Of a stretch of DNA of 64,000 bases, positions 43,128-54,190 are shown in pieces. The notes under the pieces are model-generated. The model had not been told where the DNA came from and did no database searches. It saw nothing but the letters and a program-made list of their open reading frames with translations. How positions within the stretch are numbered: the stretch's first letter is position 1; every line of letters starts with the position of its first letter. The stretch lies in the NCBI GenBank assembly GCA_029959085.1, contig JARWIR010000023.1, positions 5,159,860 through 5,223,859 on the forward strand. The letters are read 5' to 3'. The DNA is from Nemophila menziesii (Eukaryota; Streptophyta; Magnoliopsida; Boraginales; Hydrophyllaceae). The position numbers were made by a program, and so were the translations under genes.

Positions 43128-46100
43128 TTGAGCATCAAGAAGCAAAATATATGGCTCCTTGATAGTGGATGCTCAAGACACATGACCGGGAATCCATCAT
43201 TGTTTACACATCTATATAAAACAAAAGGTGATAGAGTTACTTTTGCCGACAATACTAAAAAATGCGTTTTGGGTAAAGGTAACATTGGTAATATGAATTC
43301 TTTACTTATCTCTAATGTTTTGCTTGTTGAGGGTCTTTCTTTTAACTTGCTTAGTATAAGTCAACTTTGTGATGTTGGTTATAGTGTTAAATTTGAAGCA
43401 TCTAGATGCATTGTTTTCAAAAATGATGAGTTAGATACTATTTTTATTGCAAAAAGATCGGATAATGTTTTTGTAGTTGATCTTGAGAGTCTTATGTGTC
43501 AACGTATTAAATGCTTATCCGTGGTTAATGATAGTTGGCTTTGGCATAGACGTTTAGGACATGCTAGCATGGATTTGATTTCAAAATTGTCTAGAAAAAA
43601 TCTTGTTGTTGGTTTGCCTATTTATAAATTTGATAAAGATAAATTATGTGATGCATGTCAACTTGGTAAACAACATCGTTTATCTTTTAAATCCATAAAT
43701 AAGGTCATCACCGTTAGGCCACTTCAATTATTGCATATGGATCTTTTTGGTCCCGTTGATGTCACTAGTCTAGGAGGATCTAGATATGTCTTTGTTGTTG
43801 TTGATGATTACACTAGATATACATGGGTGATGTTCCTTGCTTTAAAAAATCAAGCCTTCAATGAATTTGCAAAACTTTGTAGAAAGGTGAAAAATGAGAA
43901 AGGCTACTCTATTACATGCATTCGTAGTGATAATGGTAGTGAATATGTGAATTCTCCTTTTGTGCATTTTTGTGATGAATTTGGCATTGAGCATAATTTT
44001 TCGGCTCCTAGAACTCCCCAACAAAATGGGGTAGTGGAAAGGAAAAACCGAACTCTACAAGAAATGGTAAGGACAATGCTAAAAGAACATAGTTTGCCTA
44101 CATACTTTTGGGGTGAAGCCGTTCATACGGCTTGTTATGTGTTAAATAGAGTTCTAATTAGACCCCTTATTAAGAAAACCCCTTATGAGCTTTGGAATGG
44201 TAGACCACCAACTATTGCTTATTTTCGTGTTTTTGGGTGCAAATGTTTTATCTTAAACACTAGGGATTATTTGGGCAAATTTGATGCTAAATCGGATGAA
44301 GGTATTTTTCTTGGTTATTCCACTAAGGGAAAAGCCTTTCGCATTTTCAATAAACGTACTCGTACCATTGAGAAATCTATGCATGTTGACTTTGATGAGA
44401 CTAATCCTTTTTGTATCAAGAAAGTAGTAGATGTTGAGTTACATGAAGATACTCCACAAGATCAACCTTTAGAATCTCCTACTCAAGAATTAAAATCTCA
44501 TGATGAATCTCTTAAAGGAAATGGTCAACTTTCAAATGAAGCTAGTACGGATTTACCTAAGTGTTGGAAAAACATCAAAGATCACCCAAGTGAGTTAATT
44601 CTAGGTGATCCAAATGAAGGTGTTACCACTCGTTATCGTATTATTGCTCTATGTGCTCATCAAGCGTTCTTATCTCAACTTGAGCCCAAGAATATTGAAG
44701 AAGCCTTGCTAGATGATCATTGGATAAACGCTATGCATGAGGAATTAAATCAATTTGAGCGTAGTAAAGTTTGGACATTAATTGAGAAACCAATTGGTCC
44801 TACTATCATTGGCACAAAGTGGGTGTTTCGCAACAAGCTAGATGACACCGGTATTATCACTAGAAATAAAGCAAGGTTAGTTGCTCAAGGATACAATCAA
44901 GAGGAAGGTATTGATTTCGATGAAACTTTTGCTCCGGTAGCTAGACTTGAATCTATTCGTATGTTGCTTGCTTTTGCTTGTTATATGAATTTTAAACTTT
45001 ACCAAATGGATGTCAAAAGTGCTTTTTTAAATAGTTTTATAGATGAGGAAGTTTTTGTTAAACAACCACCGGGTTTTGAGGATCCAAAATTTCCAAATCA
45101 TGTTTTTAAACTTTCAAAGGCTTTATATGGTTTAAAACAAGCACCTCGTGCTTGGTATGAACGATTAAGCAAATTTTTGTTAGATGATGGTTTTAAACGA
45201 GGAAATATTGACTCCACTTTATTTATAAAAAGGTCTTCAAAAGATATCCTTCTTGTTCAAATTTATGTGGATGATATAATATTTGGTGCTACTAATGAAA
45301 ATCTTTGTGAGAATTTTTCTAAAAGCATGCATAGGGAATTTGAGATGAGCATGATGGGAGAATTGAATTACTTTCTTGGACTTCAAATCAAGCAAATGAA
45401 GGATGGCATCTTTGTCAATCAAGCCAAATACACAAAAGAATTGATTAAAAAATTTGGACTTGAAGATGCAAAGGAAATTGGAACTCCAATGAGCACATCC
45501 ACAAAATTAGACAAAGATGAAGATGGTAAGGATGTAGATGAGAAAGCATATCGAGGTATGATTGGTAGCTTACTTTATTTAACCGCTTCTAGGCCCGATA
45601 TTATGTTCCCCGTGTGTCTTTGTGCTAGATTCCAATCCTCTCCTAAGGAATCTCATCTTAGTGCCGTTAAGCGTATTTTTAGGTATTTGAAAGGAACCCT
45701 AAGTCTAGGACTTTGGTACCCAAGATTTACCTCTTTTGAACTAATAGGTTATTCGGATGCCGATTATGCCGGTTGTAGACTTGATAGGAAGAGTACTAGT
45801 GGAAGTTGCCAATTCTTAGGTCAATCCCTTGTTTCTTGGTCTAGTAGAAAACAAAATAGTGTTGCTTTATCCACGGCCGAAGCCGAATATGTTGCGGCCG
45901 AAAATTGTGTGACTCAAATTCTTTGGATGAAACAAACCTTACTAGATTTTGTCCTAGAGTATGATTGTGTTCCCATTCGTTGTGATAACACTAGTGCTAT
46001 CAATCTTACCAAAAATCCTATCCAACACTCTAGAACGAAACACATAGAAATCCGTCATCATTTTATCCGTGATCACACTCAAAAAGGGGATATTGTACTT

Positions 46101-46205
46101 GAATTTGTCACTTCAGAAAATCAACTAGCCGATATCTTTACTAAACCTCTACCCCAAGATCTTTTTGAGAAAATTCGTTGTGAGATTGGCATGCAAATTC
46201 TCTAA
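43128..46205 (+). CDS. Copia Pol polyprotein (PR-IN-RT-RH)
   Basis: 1025 open residues. Protease motif WLLDSGCSRHMTG (about residues 9-21); pre-integrase HRRLGHAS..CDACQLGKQHR (140-183); integrase catalytic D (HMDLFG, 203), D (RSDNGSEY, 268) and E (NGVVERKNR, 304). Reverse transcriptase from KWVFRNKLDD to YVDDIIFG (about 711), then RNase H with GYSDADYAGC (about 872), STAEAEYVAA and RCDNTSAI. It ends ENQLADIFTKPLPQDLF. The frame is +1 to gag (gag stops at 43108), so expression needs frameshifting or another strategy; the first visible ATG is at 43128. All catalytic sites are intact. Confidence 0.96.
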   Translation: MSIKKQNIWLLDSGCSRHMTGNPSLFTHLYKTKGDRVTFADNTKKCVLGKGNIGNMNSLLISNVLLVEGLSFNLLSISQLCDVGYSVKFEASRCIVFKNDELDTIFIAKRSDNVFVVDLESLMCQRIKCLSVVNDSWLWHRRLGHASMDLISKLSRKNLVVGLPIYKFDKDKLCDACQLGKQHRLSFKSINKVITVRPLQLLHMDLFGPVDVTSLGGSRYVFVVVDDYTRYTWVMFLALKNQAFNEFAKLCRKVKNEKGYSITCIRSDNGSEYVNSPFVHFCDEFGIEHNFSAPRTPQQNGVVERKNRTLQEMVRTMLKEHSLPTYFWGEAVHTACYVLNRVLIRPLIKKTPYELWNGRPPTIAYFRVFGCKCFILNTRDYLGKFDAKSDEGIFLGYSTKGKAFRIFNKRTRTIEKSMHVDFDETNPFCIKKVVDVELHEDTPQDQPLESPTQELKSHDESLKGNGQLSNEASTDLPKCWKNIKDHPSELILGDPNEGVTTRYRIIALCAHQAFLSQLEPKNIEEALLDDHWINAMHEELNQFERSKVWTLIEKPIGPTIIGTKWVFRNKLDDTGIITRNKARLVAQGYNQEEGIDFDETFAPVARLESIRMLLAFACYMNFKLYQMDVKSAFLNSFIDEEVFVKQPPGFEDPKFPNHVFKLSKALYGLKQAPRAWYERLSKFLLDDGFKRGNIDSTLFIKRSSKDILLVQIYVDDIIFGATNENLCENFSKSMHREFEMSMMGELNYFLGLQIKQMKDGIFVNQAKYTKELIKKFGLEDAKEIGTPMSTSTKLDKDEDGKDVDEKAYRGMIGSLLYLTASRPDIMFPVCLCARFQSSPKESHLSAVKRIFRYLKGTLSLGLWYPRFTSFELIGYSDADYAGCRLDRKSTSGSCQFLGQSLVSWSSRKQNSVALSTAEAEYVAAENCVTQILWMKQTLLDFVLEYDCVPIRCDNTSAINLTKNPIQHSRTKHIEIRHHFIRDHTQKGDIVLEFVTSENQLADIFTKPLPQDLFEKIRCEIGMQIL

Positions 46206-46562
46206 CTATCTTATCTTGCCATTATTGTTTAGTGCTTTTTGTGTATATTATTGTGTTGCTAATATTTTCTTGGTGTTATAGGGTTCTTGAAGCTTCTAAT
46301 TGTTATCCATTTATTTCTTTAGCCTTTGTTTTTATTCAAAATGTATTTTGACCCCTTAAAATTTTCAAAAATCGTATCATTGATTCTTTTTGTTGTTGAC
46401 AAAGGGGGAGAAATTTTAGTTAAACTTTTTCAAATGCATTTTGTGAGGGGGAGTTTTTCTAAAAACTCTAGTGATTAGGTTGAGGGGGAGTTTTTTGATC
46501 AAAACTTTATCTTAGGCATCTTCAAAAGTTTATGATTTGTCAAACATCAAAAAGGGGGAGAT
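46206..46562 (+). other. Copia 3' region with repeated GGGGGAG purine tracts and PPT
   Basis: Four GGGGGAG tracts (about 46404, 46447, 46484 and the PPT at 46549-46562, AAAAAGGGGGAGAT directly before the LTR). The last primes plus-strand synthesis. The others may be duplicate tracts used as extra primers. No ORF. Confidence 0.85.
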
Positions 46563-47722
46563 TGTTAGCCTCACCTTGTTTTTATTCCCGTTTTAATATT
46601 CGACAAATCATCATTTAAACTAAAATTCATTTGGTATCACTTTTAAAGGTTTTCCAAAACCCCTCATTAGATTAGTTGTCTTTAATTCCTTGATCTTAAG
46701 CTTGAGCTTCAAAAGAACAGTGTCGCGGTACACCGGACAAGAGCTGCGGTACACCGCAGTACCACGGACCAAAGGCACGGTGCATAGACTAGTCCGACCA
46801 GTAAGCTAAGAAAATGTGCGGTACACCGGACTGAGGCGCGGTACACCGGACTGAGGCGCGGACCAGGATTACGGTGCATAGGGTAGCCCGTCAGTATGCT
46901 ATGAAATCAAGACGTTGAGTCGTGCGGTACACCGGACCATATCCGCGGTACACCGCAAGATAGGGTTTCTGCACTATTAGAAGAGGACAAAGCTTATATC
47001 CGTTGGAGTTTAAATATATCCGTTAGAGAGAAGCCTTTTGACCGTTGGAAGATATTTTCAGCTATAAATTGAAGCTCATTCAAGACACGACTCATCCCTT
47101 CCATCTACCAATCTTAAGAGCAATTAATATTATCATTGAAGAAGGTTTCAAAGGAGCATTCAAGTCATATTCATTCTCAAGCTACATAGTTTATATCCAC
47201 TCATTTAGGAGTTTAATTACAAAGCTTTTATAGCACCCCTAAACACTTTTCCTTTCCTCTTAAGTTCTTGTAATAGATTAAGAGAGTAGTGTGAGTATAG
47301 GTTCTATACTTGGTTCCTTGTGTTGGTGATAACACAAGTGTATTTCCTTCAAGGTTTTTGAAGTGGTTGTAATGGGTTTGTAATCTCACTCGGGTTAAAG
47401 AGTTACGGAGCTTAGTGAAAAGCTTGAAATCCTAAGGAGGCTTCCTTAGGTAGTGGATGTAGGGAAACCGAACCACTATACATCGTTGTGTATCTTTCTA
47501 TCCCTACACTCTTTACTTTTCCGCACTCTATATGCTTGATAAAATGCTTACATGAATAGTTTGATAATATTGTCTTATAGGATTATCTAGTTTTTAACTA
47601 TTTAGTTTACTATAACAATAGGATTCAAATTATCTTTTAATTTTATTTACTTGAAATAAAATTAGCCGATTAATTTCAATTGTCCTATTCAACCCCCCTT
47701 CTAGGACGCATATAGAATATCA
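46563..47722 (+). repeat. Copia 3' LTR
   Basis: 1160 bp, TGTTAGCC...GAATATCA. Box pairs are at 46726/46747, 46819/46839 and 46925/46946. It contains the 8-bp block that is absent from the 5' LTR. Confidence 0.97.
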
Positions 47723-47727
47723 GTTCC

Positions 47728-48052
47728 TAATTGCCCTCCACATGAAATTTCTAATTTTGGTTGGTGTTTCCATTTTCCAAATTAGATCCCAAAGTTCTTT
47801 ACCTCTAGTGATAGAGATTGTTGGTACATTTTGATTTTTAATAATATCCTTTTGGGTTTCCTCATTTTTTAGTTTATGATAAACTTCTTTAACTGTATAA
47901 GTACCATTTTTGCAAAAGTCAATGCAAAATTGATCCTCACAATCCATAGTAGGTATAATCATTCTTTCTATTTTATCACTGGTTTCTTTATTATAAATTT
48001 TGCTTACATGATCAATATTCCAAGTTTTGTCCCTTGTTATGTGTTGTTTCAC
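47728..48052 (-). pseudogene. LINE (39073-62460) ORF2, zf-RVT start
   Basis: 110 residues: MKQHITRDKTWNIDHVSKIY and FCKNGTYTVKEVYHKLK, then GKELWDLIWKMETPTKIRNF. This is the region between the RT thumb and the zinc-binding block in plant LINEs. It ends at the Copia insertion, whose TSD falls in the RN-LLATNE stretch. Confidence 0.8.
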
Positions 48053-48645
48053 CCTTGAAATAGCTTGGTATTTCGGTTTAATAATATTTTTGTTATTATT
48101 AATCCAGTTCTGTTCATGTACTTTAATATTAGCACCATTTCCTATTTTCCATTATATATTTTTATCAAAAGTTTCTCTTCCTATGAGGATGCTTTTCCAA
48201 CCCCAAGATGGAGAGAAACCTAATTTGGCTTCCATGAATTCACTATTGTGGAAATATTTTCCTTTTAGTAGTTTATATAGTTAAGAGTCTTTTTTATTTG
48301 CAATGTTCCAAGCTTGTTTGTCTAGTAATGCTTTGTTCACAAGGTTAAGGTCCCTAAAACCAAGACCTTTTTCAAATTTGGAAATGGTTAGAAGGTCCCA
48401 TTTTGCCCAGTGTATTCTTTTTTTCCTTTGTCATCCCACCAAAATTGTGCAACGATAGAGTGTATTTGATTTATAATATTTTTAGGGATGATAAAGTTAG
48501 ACATCATATAATTAGGTAAGATTTGTATAATGGCTTTTATGAGTACTCCTTTTCCACCCTCTAATAGGAATAGAGTTTTCCAATTTTCTAATCTTTGTAG
48601 AACCTTATCAATTATGAATTGAAGGTCTTTTGATTTTGATCTACT

Positions 48646-48993
48646 CTATTCTGTTGGAAGACCTAGGTAATTTCCAAGGTTATTTGTTTTTTTCATATTC
48701 AATCTAGCTGCCATTACATTTTGGAGAAAGATTGGTGTATTGGGACTCAAAATTACCCCACATTTGTTAATATTTAGACACAGGCCCGTCCTATTCTTAT
48801 AAATGTTCATAATTTCAATAAATGATTGTAATTCCACGTTTTCAGCTTTAAGAAAAAATAGTTTGTCATCAGCTAAGAGAAGATTGGTGATCTCAAGACA
48901 GTTGTTACCTATTTTGATTCCTTGTATTAGTTCTTTTTCTTTTTTGTCCCTAACAAGGTCATTTAGGGTTTGAGATATCAGACAAAAAATCAA
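48646..48993 (-). pseudogene. LINE (39073-62460) ORF2, reverse transcriptase core
   Basis: 115 residues with FCLISQTLNDLVRDKKEKEL, ITNLLLADDKLFFLKAENVE (catalytic DD as LADD) and CLNINKCGVILSPNTP. Between here and 48052 the frame is broken, but RT C-terminal motifs (FEKGLGFRDLNLVNKALL on the minus strand at about 48330) remain visible. Upstream the GDPLSPLIF block is at about 49010 with a TAA beside it. Confidence 0.85.
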
Positions 48994-49132
48994 AGGTGAA
49001 AGGGGATCACCTTATCTTATGCCTCTGGTAGGGTTTTGAAGTTGGTTAGTTTCACCATTAATAATGACAGAGTATGTTACAGAGGAAATGCAAATCATTA
49101 GTTTCCTTATCCAATCTTTATTGAAACCCATT

Positions 49133-49348
49133 TTAATCATGAGATCTTGTAAAAAAATCTAATTCAACATATTCATAAGCTTTCTGAATGTCAGCTTTAA
49201 TAGCTATCATATATTGTTTTCGTCTTTTGATATGAGTGATTAGTTCATGAGCAATCATGGTATTTTCTTGTATTACTCTATTTGGCATAAAAGCACTTTG
49301 ATTTTCCCCTACAAGTGAATTCATATAGGGTTGTAGTCTATTGGCCAA
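49133..49348 (-). pseudogene. LINE (39073-62460) ORF2, reverse transcriptase N-terminal motifs
   Basis: MANRLQPYMNSLVGENQSAF and MPNRVIQENTMIAHELITHI, then IAIKADIQKAYEYVELDFF with the first catalytic Asp (KADIQKAY). The following frame change is near 49155. Preceding IALIPKISKPTNTKHYRPIS-like sequence (about 49390-49450) is in another frame. Confidence 0.85.
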
Positions 49349-49503
49349 AATTCAAGCTATAATTTTATAAATAAAATTAGAGCAGCTGATAGGTCTATAG
49401 TGTTTTGTATTAGTAGGTTTACTAATTTTTGGTATTAGGGTGATTATGGTTTGATTAATATCAGCTAAATCCCCTTTATTGTTCCGGAAGTTATTGATAA
49501 CTC

Positions 49504-49821
49504 TCATAAGGTCAAGTTTAATGATTTCCTAGTAGTGCCTGAAGAATTTTCCATTATACCTATCTGGTCATGGGGCTTTGTTAGGCCCAAGTTCCCAAGT
49601 GGCTTTTTTAACTTCCTCCTCATTAATGGGGTTATCGATATTGTTAGCTGATATAGTATCAATCTTAGTAGATATAATATCAATAGTGCTTTTGTAATCA
49701 CTTTTACCCACTGAAGTGAATATATTGTTAAAATAAAATAATTTTTTTTATTTATTGCATTTTTGTTTTCTAACCAAATACCTCCATCATTGGTGATATT
49801 TGTAATGTTATTTCTTTGCAT
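49504..49821 (-). pseudogene. LINE (39073-62460) ORF2, linker before the reverse transcriptase
   Basis: Decayed frames covering the segment between endonuclease and RT. Readable pieces on the minus strand include MQRNNITNITNDGGIWLENK and, in another frame, EEEVKKATWELGPNKAP-like sequence at about 49570-49625. Several shifts. Confidence 0.55.
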
Positions 49822-50025
49822 TCTTTCTTTAGTACAGGCATGATAATATTTTGTATTTTTTTCACCTTTATTAAGCCAGAGATTTCTAGATCTGGTTTTC
49901 TAGAAGCTTTCTTCTCTTTTCCAAGTATCTTCTAATTCCCTAATGGAATTATTATATTCATCCCAATTGAAGTTAGGGGTATTAGAATTAGAATCATTAG
50001 TTTATCAATTTGGATCTTGTTATTT

Positions 50026-50190
50026 TGATGTCTCCCTTTTTGTTCTAATTATATACCCTTAGGAGACATCAAATTAGGTGATTATTTGACTTATTTACTA
50101 GACTTTTAAGCTTATTTGGTCATATTACGATTTCTTCCCTTGGATTTGGATTAATGGTGTTTTAGATCTTTTATGTGTTAAGCTTATGGC
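50026..50190 (+). repeat. Gypsy-family LTR start fragment, opposite orientation
   Basis: Starts TGATGTCTCCCTTTTTGTTC, has the inverted box GGAGACATCA at 50062-50071, and remains similar to the first 160-165 bp of the solo LTR (22256 reversed) until about 50190. It replaces the C-terminal half of the LINE endonuclease (ILGDFNCIRF is readable just after it). Only the first part of an LTR is present, in the orientation opposite to the other LTRs of this family here. Confidence 0.75.
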
Positions 50191-50195
50191 ATATA

Positions 50196-50644
50196 TTTCC
50201 CCCTAATTTCTCATTGAGGAATCTAATACAATTAAAGTCTCCTAAAATCGACCAAGCAAAAGTATGGGGGTTAAGTGCATTTAAAAAATTTAGAGACATT
50301 TATGTATTACAGTCGTATGGGCTAAGGTAGATATAAGTGTAATAAATAGGGTCATCTTTATCATCTAGCAAACTTGTGTGTATAAAGTATTCATTACTTT
50401 TTAAAACTTTAATTCTTAATCCCCTCTTCACGATTAGGGCTAAACCACCCTTTATACCAATCAGTTCAACCGTGTGAATCAACACTATATCTAGAGAAAT
50501 ATCAAGATTATTTACAGTATTGAAACCATTCTTAGTTTCGGATAGAAAAATTACCTCCGGTCGATGTTTGGAGCAGAGGTCACGCGCCGCCGGACTGTCA
50601 GTGGATTGTCGATTCCCTGACAGTTCCAGGCGATTTTGGATCAT
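50196..50644 (-). pseudogene. LINE (39073-62460) ORF2 start, endonuclease N-terminal half
   Basis: ATG at 50644, overlapping the ORF1 stop as ATGA. The expected WNCQG follows in another frame. Then HRPEVIFLSETKNGFNTVNN and GIKGGLALIVKRGL are readable, and ILGDFNCIRFLNEKLGG near 50200-50250. The catalytic second half (DRILV, SDHSP) is lost and replaced by the LTR fragment at 50026. Confidence 0.8.
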
Positions 50645-52337
50645 TGAAGATGATGGAGTTGATCCCTCTCAACTCCAGAAAGCTCTCCTTCTTCATCAGC
50701 ATCTTCATTGATAATTGAATCAGCCGCTATCTTACCTCCACCAACGGTTTCTATAGGTTGTACTTCTTCTTCATCATAATCCAAAGTAGGTATGATTCCC
50801 CCCTTTTTCTTGTATTCCTCAAAAATAATTTTACCCGATTTCCTAATCTCCTCCACACTATCTTTTTCTTTTCTATTGAGGCTTTTTTCATTTGAAATTC
50901 TTTGTTTTTTCTTCGAATTTATTCTTTTTTCCCAAATAGCCTTATACCTTATTTTGTCTGATTGGCAGTTATGATCCTCAAATCGGAAATTGCGGATCAT
51001 TGCTTTTTGATTTGTCCAGCCATCCTGGTTAATTCTATCTCTGATACGGTTAAAGTTTCGAATTTTCGAAGAGTCAGGCAAAGAGGTGAAATTTTCCTTT
51101 TTAAATAGAAGGTTTCCAGTTTTTTAACAGAATTCTTCTTTCTCAATTGGTTTTTTCGTGTTCTCAACAGGTAAGGTGAATAAATGGTTGTTGTTGAGGG
51201 TGTGTTGTATTGGTTCTGAGTGTGAGATGGTGTTGGCAAGTGCTCCAGAGTAGTTAGGAGAGGTTGGGGATAAGGTGAATCTAGTAGGTGTTGGCATAAA
51301 GGGTGAGGTTGGTAAAATGGTAGAATTATAAGAGTGTTTGGTTTTTTTTTGTTTTGAGTGGTTATGTTAGAGTTTGGAGTGGTGGTTATAGGTGTTGGAG
51401 TTGTGGTGTTCAAATTGGCAGGAGTTTTGTTTGGGTTGTTGTTTTTTGTTTTAAATTTTGGGTTCAAGGGAGTAACAGATATGGGTGATGAGTTTAAAGG
51501 TATAGGTGTTGGGGAGGGGAGGGGATTAGAAGTAAGTTATGGTGTTTGTTGTTAGTTTGGTTAAGGCTTTTTAGTGGTGCAGGGGATAAAAGAACTTGAG
51601 AATAGGATGGTTTGGAGTTGTGTTTACCTGCTGAAGAGTTAGAAATTGTTAAAGAGTCAACTGTAGGAATAGTCGAAACTTCTTTCTGGTGTTGAGTAGG
51701 ATGAATTTGTTGCTGATGTGGATATTCAGTCATGTTTTGATCCTTATCATTAAAATATTCTTGTTGAGTAGGTGTGGGCCCCTTTTGTTCAAATAAGTTT
51801 GTTTCAACCAAGTTATCCTTTGAATTCAAGTTATTATCCAAAGGATAATGTGTAGACCTAGTAGCATTAAATGAAAAGATTGTATTGTCAATACAAATCT
51901 TTTTACGTTTACCTTTGTTACTTGTTTTAGGTTGAAACTCTGGTTGAGTTGACCCTTTGTTGACAGATGAAGGCTTGTTTCTGGCGTATGGGCCCCCTGT
52001 ATCTTCCAACAAATCTTGAAGCTTGACCATTCATGGAGGTTTGATTTTTCCTTGTATTAATCTTGATCCATTCACTTAGATGAGGAGTAACCCTATGAGA
52101 ATCATCACACTCATTTTCTTCATGATTAAAATGCCCACATTTGTAACAAATTTGACCCAAGTTTTCGTACTTCATTTTAATCCATTTTGAAGAATGGATA
52201 TTAAACCAAAAGTTAAAACCATCCACCACATGTCTGTTAACTTCCCACTCTATTTTAACTCTAATAAAAGATTGATCAGTGATTCTTTGCTTAGTGGGAA
52301 TAAAAACTTCATGAACTTGACCTATATTATGTAGCAT
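50641..52337 (-). pseudogene. LINE (39073-62460) ORF1, part after the Gypsy B insertion
   Basis: From 52372 the frame reads MLHNIGQVHEVFIPTKQRIT, WIKMKYENLGQICYKCGHFN with a knuckle CYKCGHFNHEENEC, and LSEWIKINTRK. This is the DUF4283/zinc-knuckle ORF1 of plant L1 elements, an RNA-binding protein. Shifts at about 52010 and 51490 divide the Gln/Thr/Asn-rich middle part (51494-52030, 50997-51467). The C-terminal part (50641-51081, KIRYKAIWEKRINSKKKQRI, GEELSGVE) ends at ORF2. Confidence 0.8.
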
Positions 52338-52377
52338 TTCGGTTATACTCTTATGGTTGAGTAAAGTAGTTGGTAAG

Positions 52378-54177
52378 TGGTGTCTCCTAGTGTATTATAA
52401 ATAAACACACCTAAAAAGGCAAGACACGTACCGCAAGTGTACGGGTCATCCAAGTAATATCCTGTAAACGGGATTTCGATCTCAGGGACGGATTAGGTAT
52501 GATTAAAGTGTTATGCAATAAATGGAAATAGTTGCTTGAATGAAAATTAAAAGTAAAGAAATAAATTTTAATTTTGTTTTTGTTTAAAGGACTAAAGTGC
52601 AGATAAAGTAAATATTAAACTAAAATTAAAACTAATGCAAGAAAATAAATATGAAGAGACGAAAAGATGAGAGAGTAGTACTTGAGTCACGCTAGGTTTT
52701 ACCAAAATAAACTTAATCAATGCTTCGTCTAAGGGACAAATCAGTAACTAGTAATAGCCGGGATTCTAGATTCTCCTAACCCCCGTCAGGGTGGACTTAG
52801 GAGCTATTCTCAGGTGTTACAAGCCCCGCCAGGGCGATCATAATCCACCTTCGAATGTCAGGTTCTCTACCCAATTGTCTATAAAATTAACTAAGTCCGT
52901 CAGGATCAATAATTTCTATCTTACGTTTATTATCTATGTCAGTAATTAAACCCCCCGTCAAGATGATCACTTCCCCACCAAAGTGAATAGCCTAATTACT
53001 CAAACCTATGTCTAATTGATCAGATTAAAAATAGTGAAATTAACTTACGATAACAAACAATACTAAATTACTCAATTTGAATTAAATTATAAAAATCCCA
53101 AATCAGAAAACATCAATTAAATAAATTAAGGTTCAACCCTTACAGCGATTCTCAAGCACTTAAGAAGTTTAGCTCATAATGGAAAATAAAACTAAAGCAA
53201 TGAAATTAAAAGACACAATGTTTTACAGAAAGAAAATAAATAAACCTAATGAAGAGGTTGGGTTTGGCTTGAATTGGAGATATAGACAGTTTCCAGCTCC
53301 TAACTTTCTTCCTTCCTGCTTGCTCTGACTTGAATCCTCAAGCCTCTTTTACATTTATATGAAGTGTTTGTTAAAGAGGAGGCTAAAGGGTGTATTTATA
53401 GGTTTTAGGAACCTCTAGGTCGAATTTACTTGGAGTGGAAGACAAGTCAAGAACTCTTTAATTCGTAACCCTAAAATCTAGGAAAGGTAAGATTCTGCTG
53501 CTGATTTGATTTGGTCATATCTTTTTCAATACTTATCCGTTTGAGGAGTTCCAATATATGAAACTTCTTGTCTTGGAAAGAGCTTTCTATTGATGAAGAC
53601 CACTCGTCCAGATTCCTAGCCAATCGTAAGTTATGGACTGATCTTTAAAACGTGGGTGGAATTTCAGATTCATAAGGCAGCTTTATCTTTTCCTTCTTTG
53701 CATATATCCTTCCTAAATCTTCTTATTTCCATGTAAATCCTTTTCTTTTCCTTTTCTAACTCGACTTGGTCTCTAAGAAATTACCATTTATCTTTTAAAG
53801 CTTCACATTAAATAAATAATTAAACCGCATATGCTTAAAAAGAATAAATCAATAATTCAAGAAATAGAAATAGGAAAGTGCACTCTAAAAATAGAAACTC
53901 GAGTAAAAACATTTCCTAACACTCTAAAATACACTAAGACTTTATTCTCACTTCTCCTCCTTGGATTGGTCTTTCATGAAATTCAAGAACCTATTTAACT
54001 TTGCACTAAAAATAGTCAAATTTACGCACAAAAGCTCAGAAAATGCAAATAGTTAAATTCCAAGGGGGAAAAGTGTAATATGAAAAATTATGCATAAAAG
54101 TCTAGCTAATAAGTCAATTATTCACCTAAATTGATGTCTCCAGAGGGCTAATATTTAGAACAAATAGGGAGACATCA
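52378..54177 (-). repeat. Gypsy B 3' LTR
   Basis: 1800 bp, TGGTGTCTCC...GGAGACATCA on the plus strand. It contains four CCGTCAGG-type repeats at 52781, 52824, 52896 and 52953, and the terminal 46-nt module at 54132-54177. Confidence 0.97.
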
Positions 54178-54190
54178 AGACCCCCAACTC
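54178..54190 (-). other. Gypsy B polypurine tract
   Basis: GAGTTGGGGGTCT on the element's strand, directly before the 3' LTR. It is the expected primer for plus-strand synthesis. Confidence 0.85.

Larger units (their letters stand above)
40109..47722 (+). mobile_element. Complete Copia element, TSD GTTCC
   Basis: 7614 bp with two LTRs (40109-41259 and 46563-47722), initiator-Met-type PBS, gag, pol (PR-IN-RT-RH) and PPT, flanked by GTTCC (40104-40108 and 47723-47727). The pol order is Copia. Motifs and the PPT style (repeated GGGGGAG) suggest the Tork/SIRE side of the superfamily, though no envelope-like ORF follows pol. By eye the LTRs differ at about 6 sites plus a 1-bp and an 8-bp indel, so insertion was recent. 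A gag stop (41393) probably makes this copy defective on its own. Confidence 0.97.
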
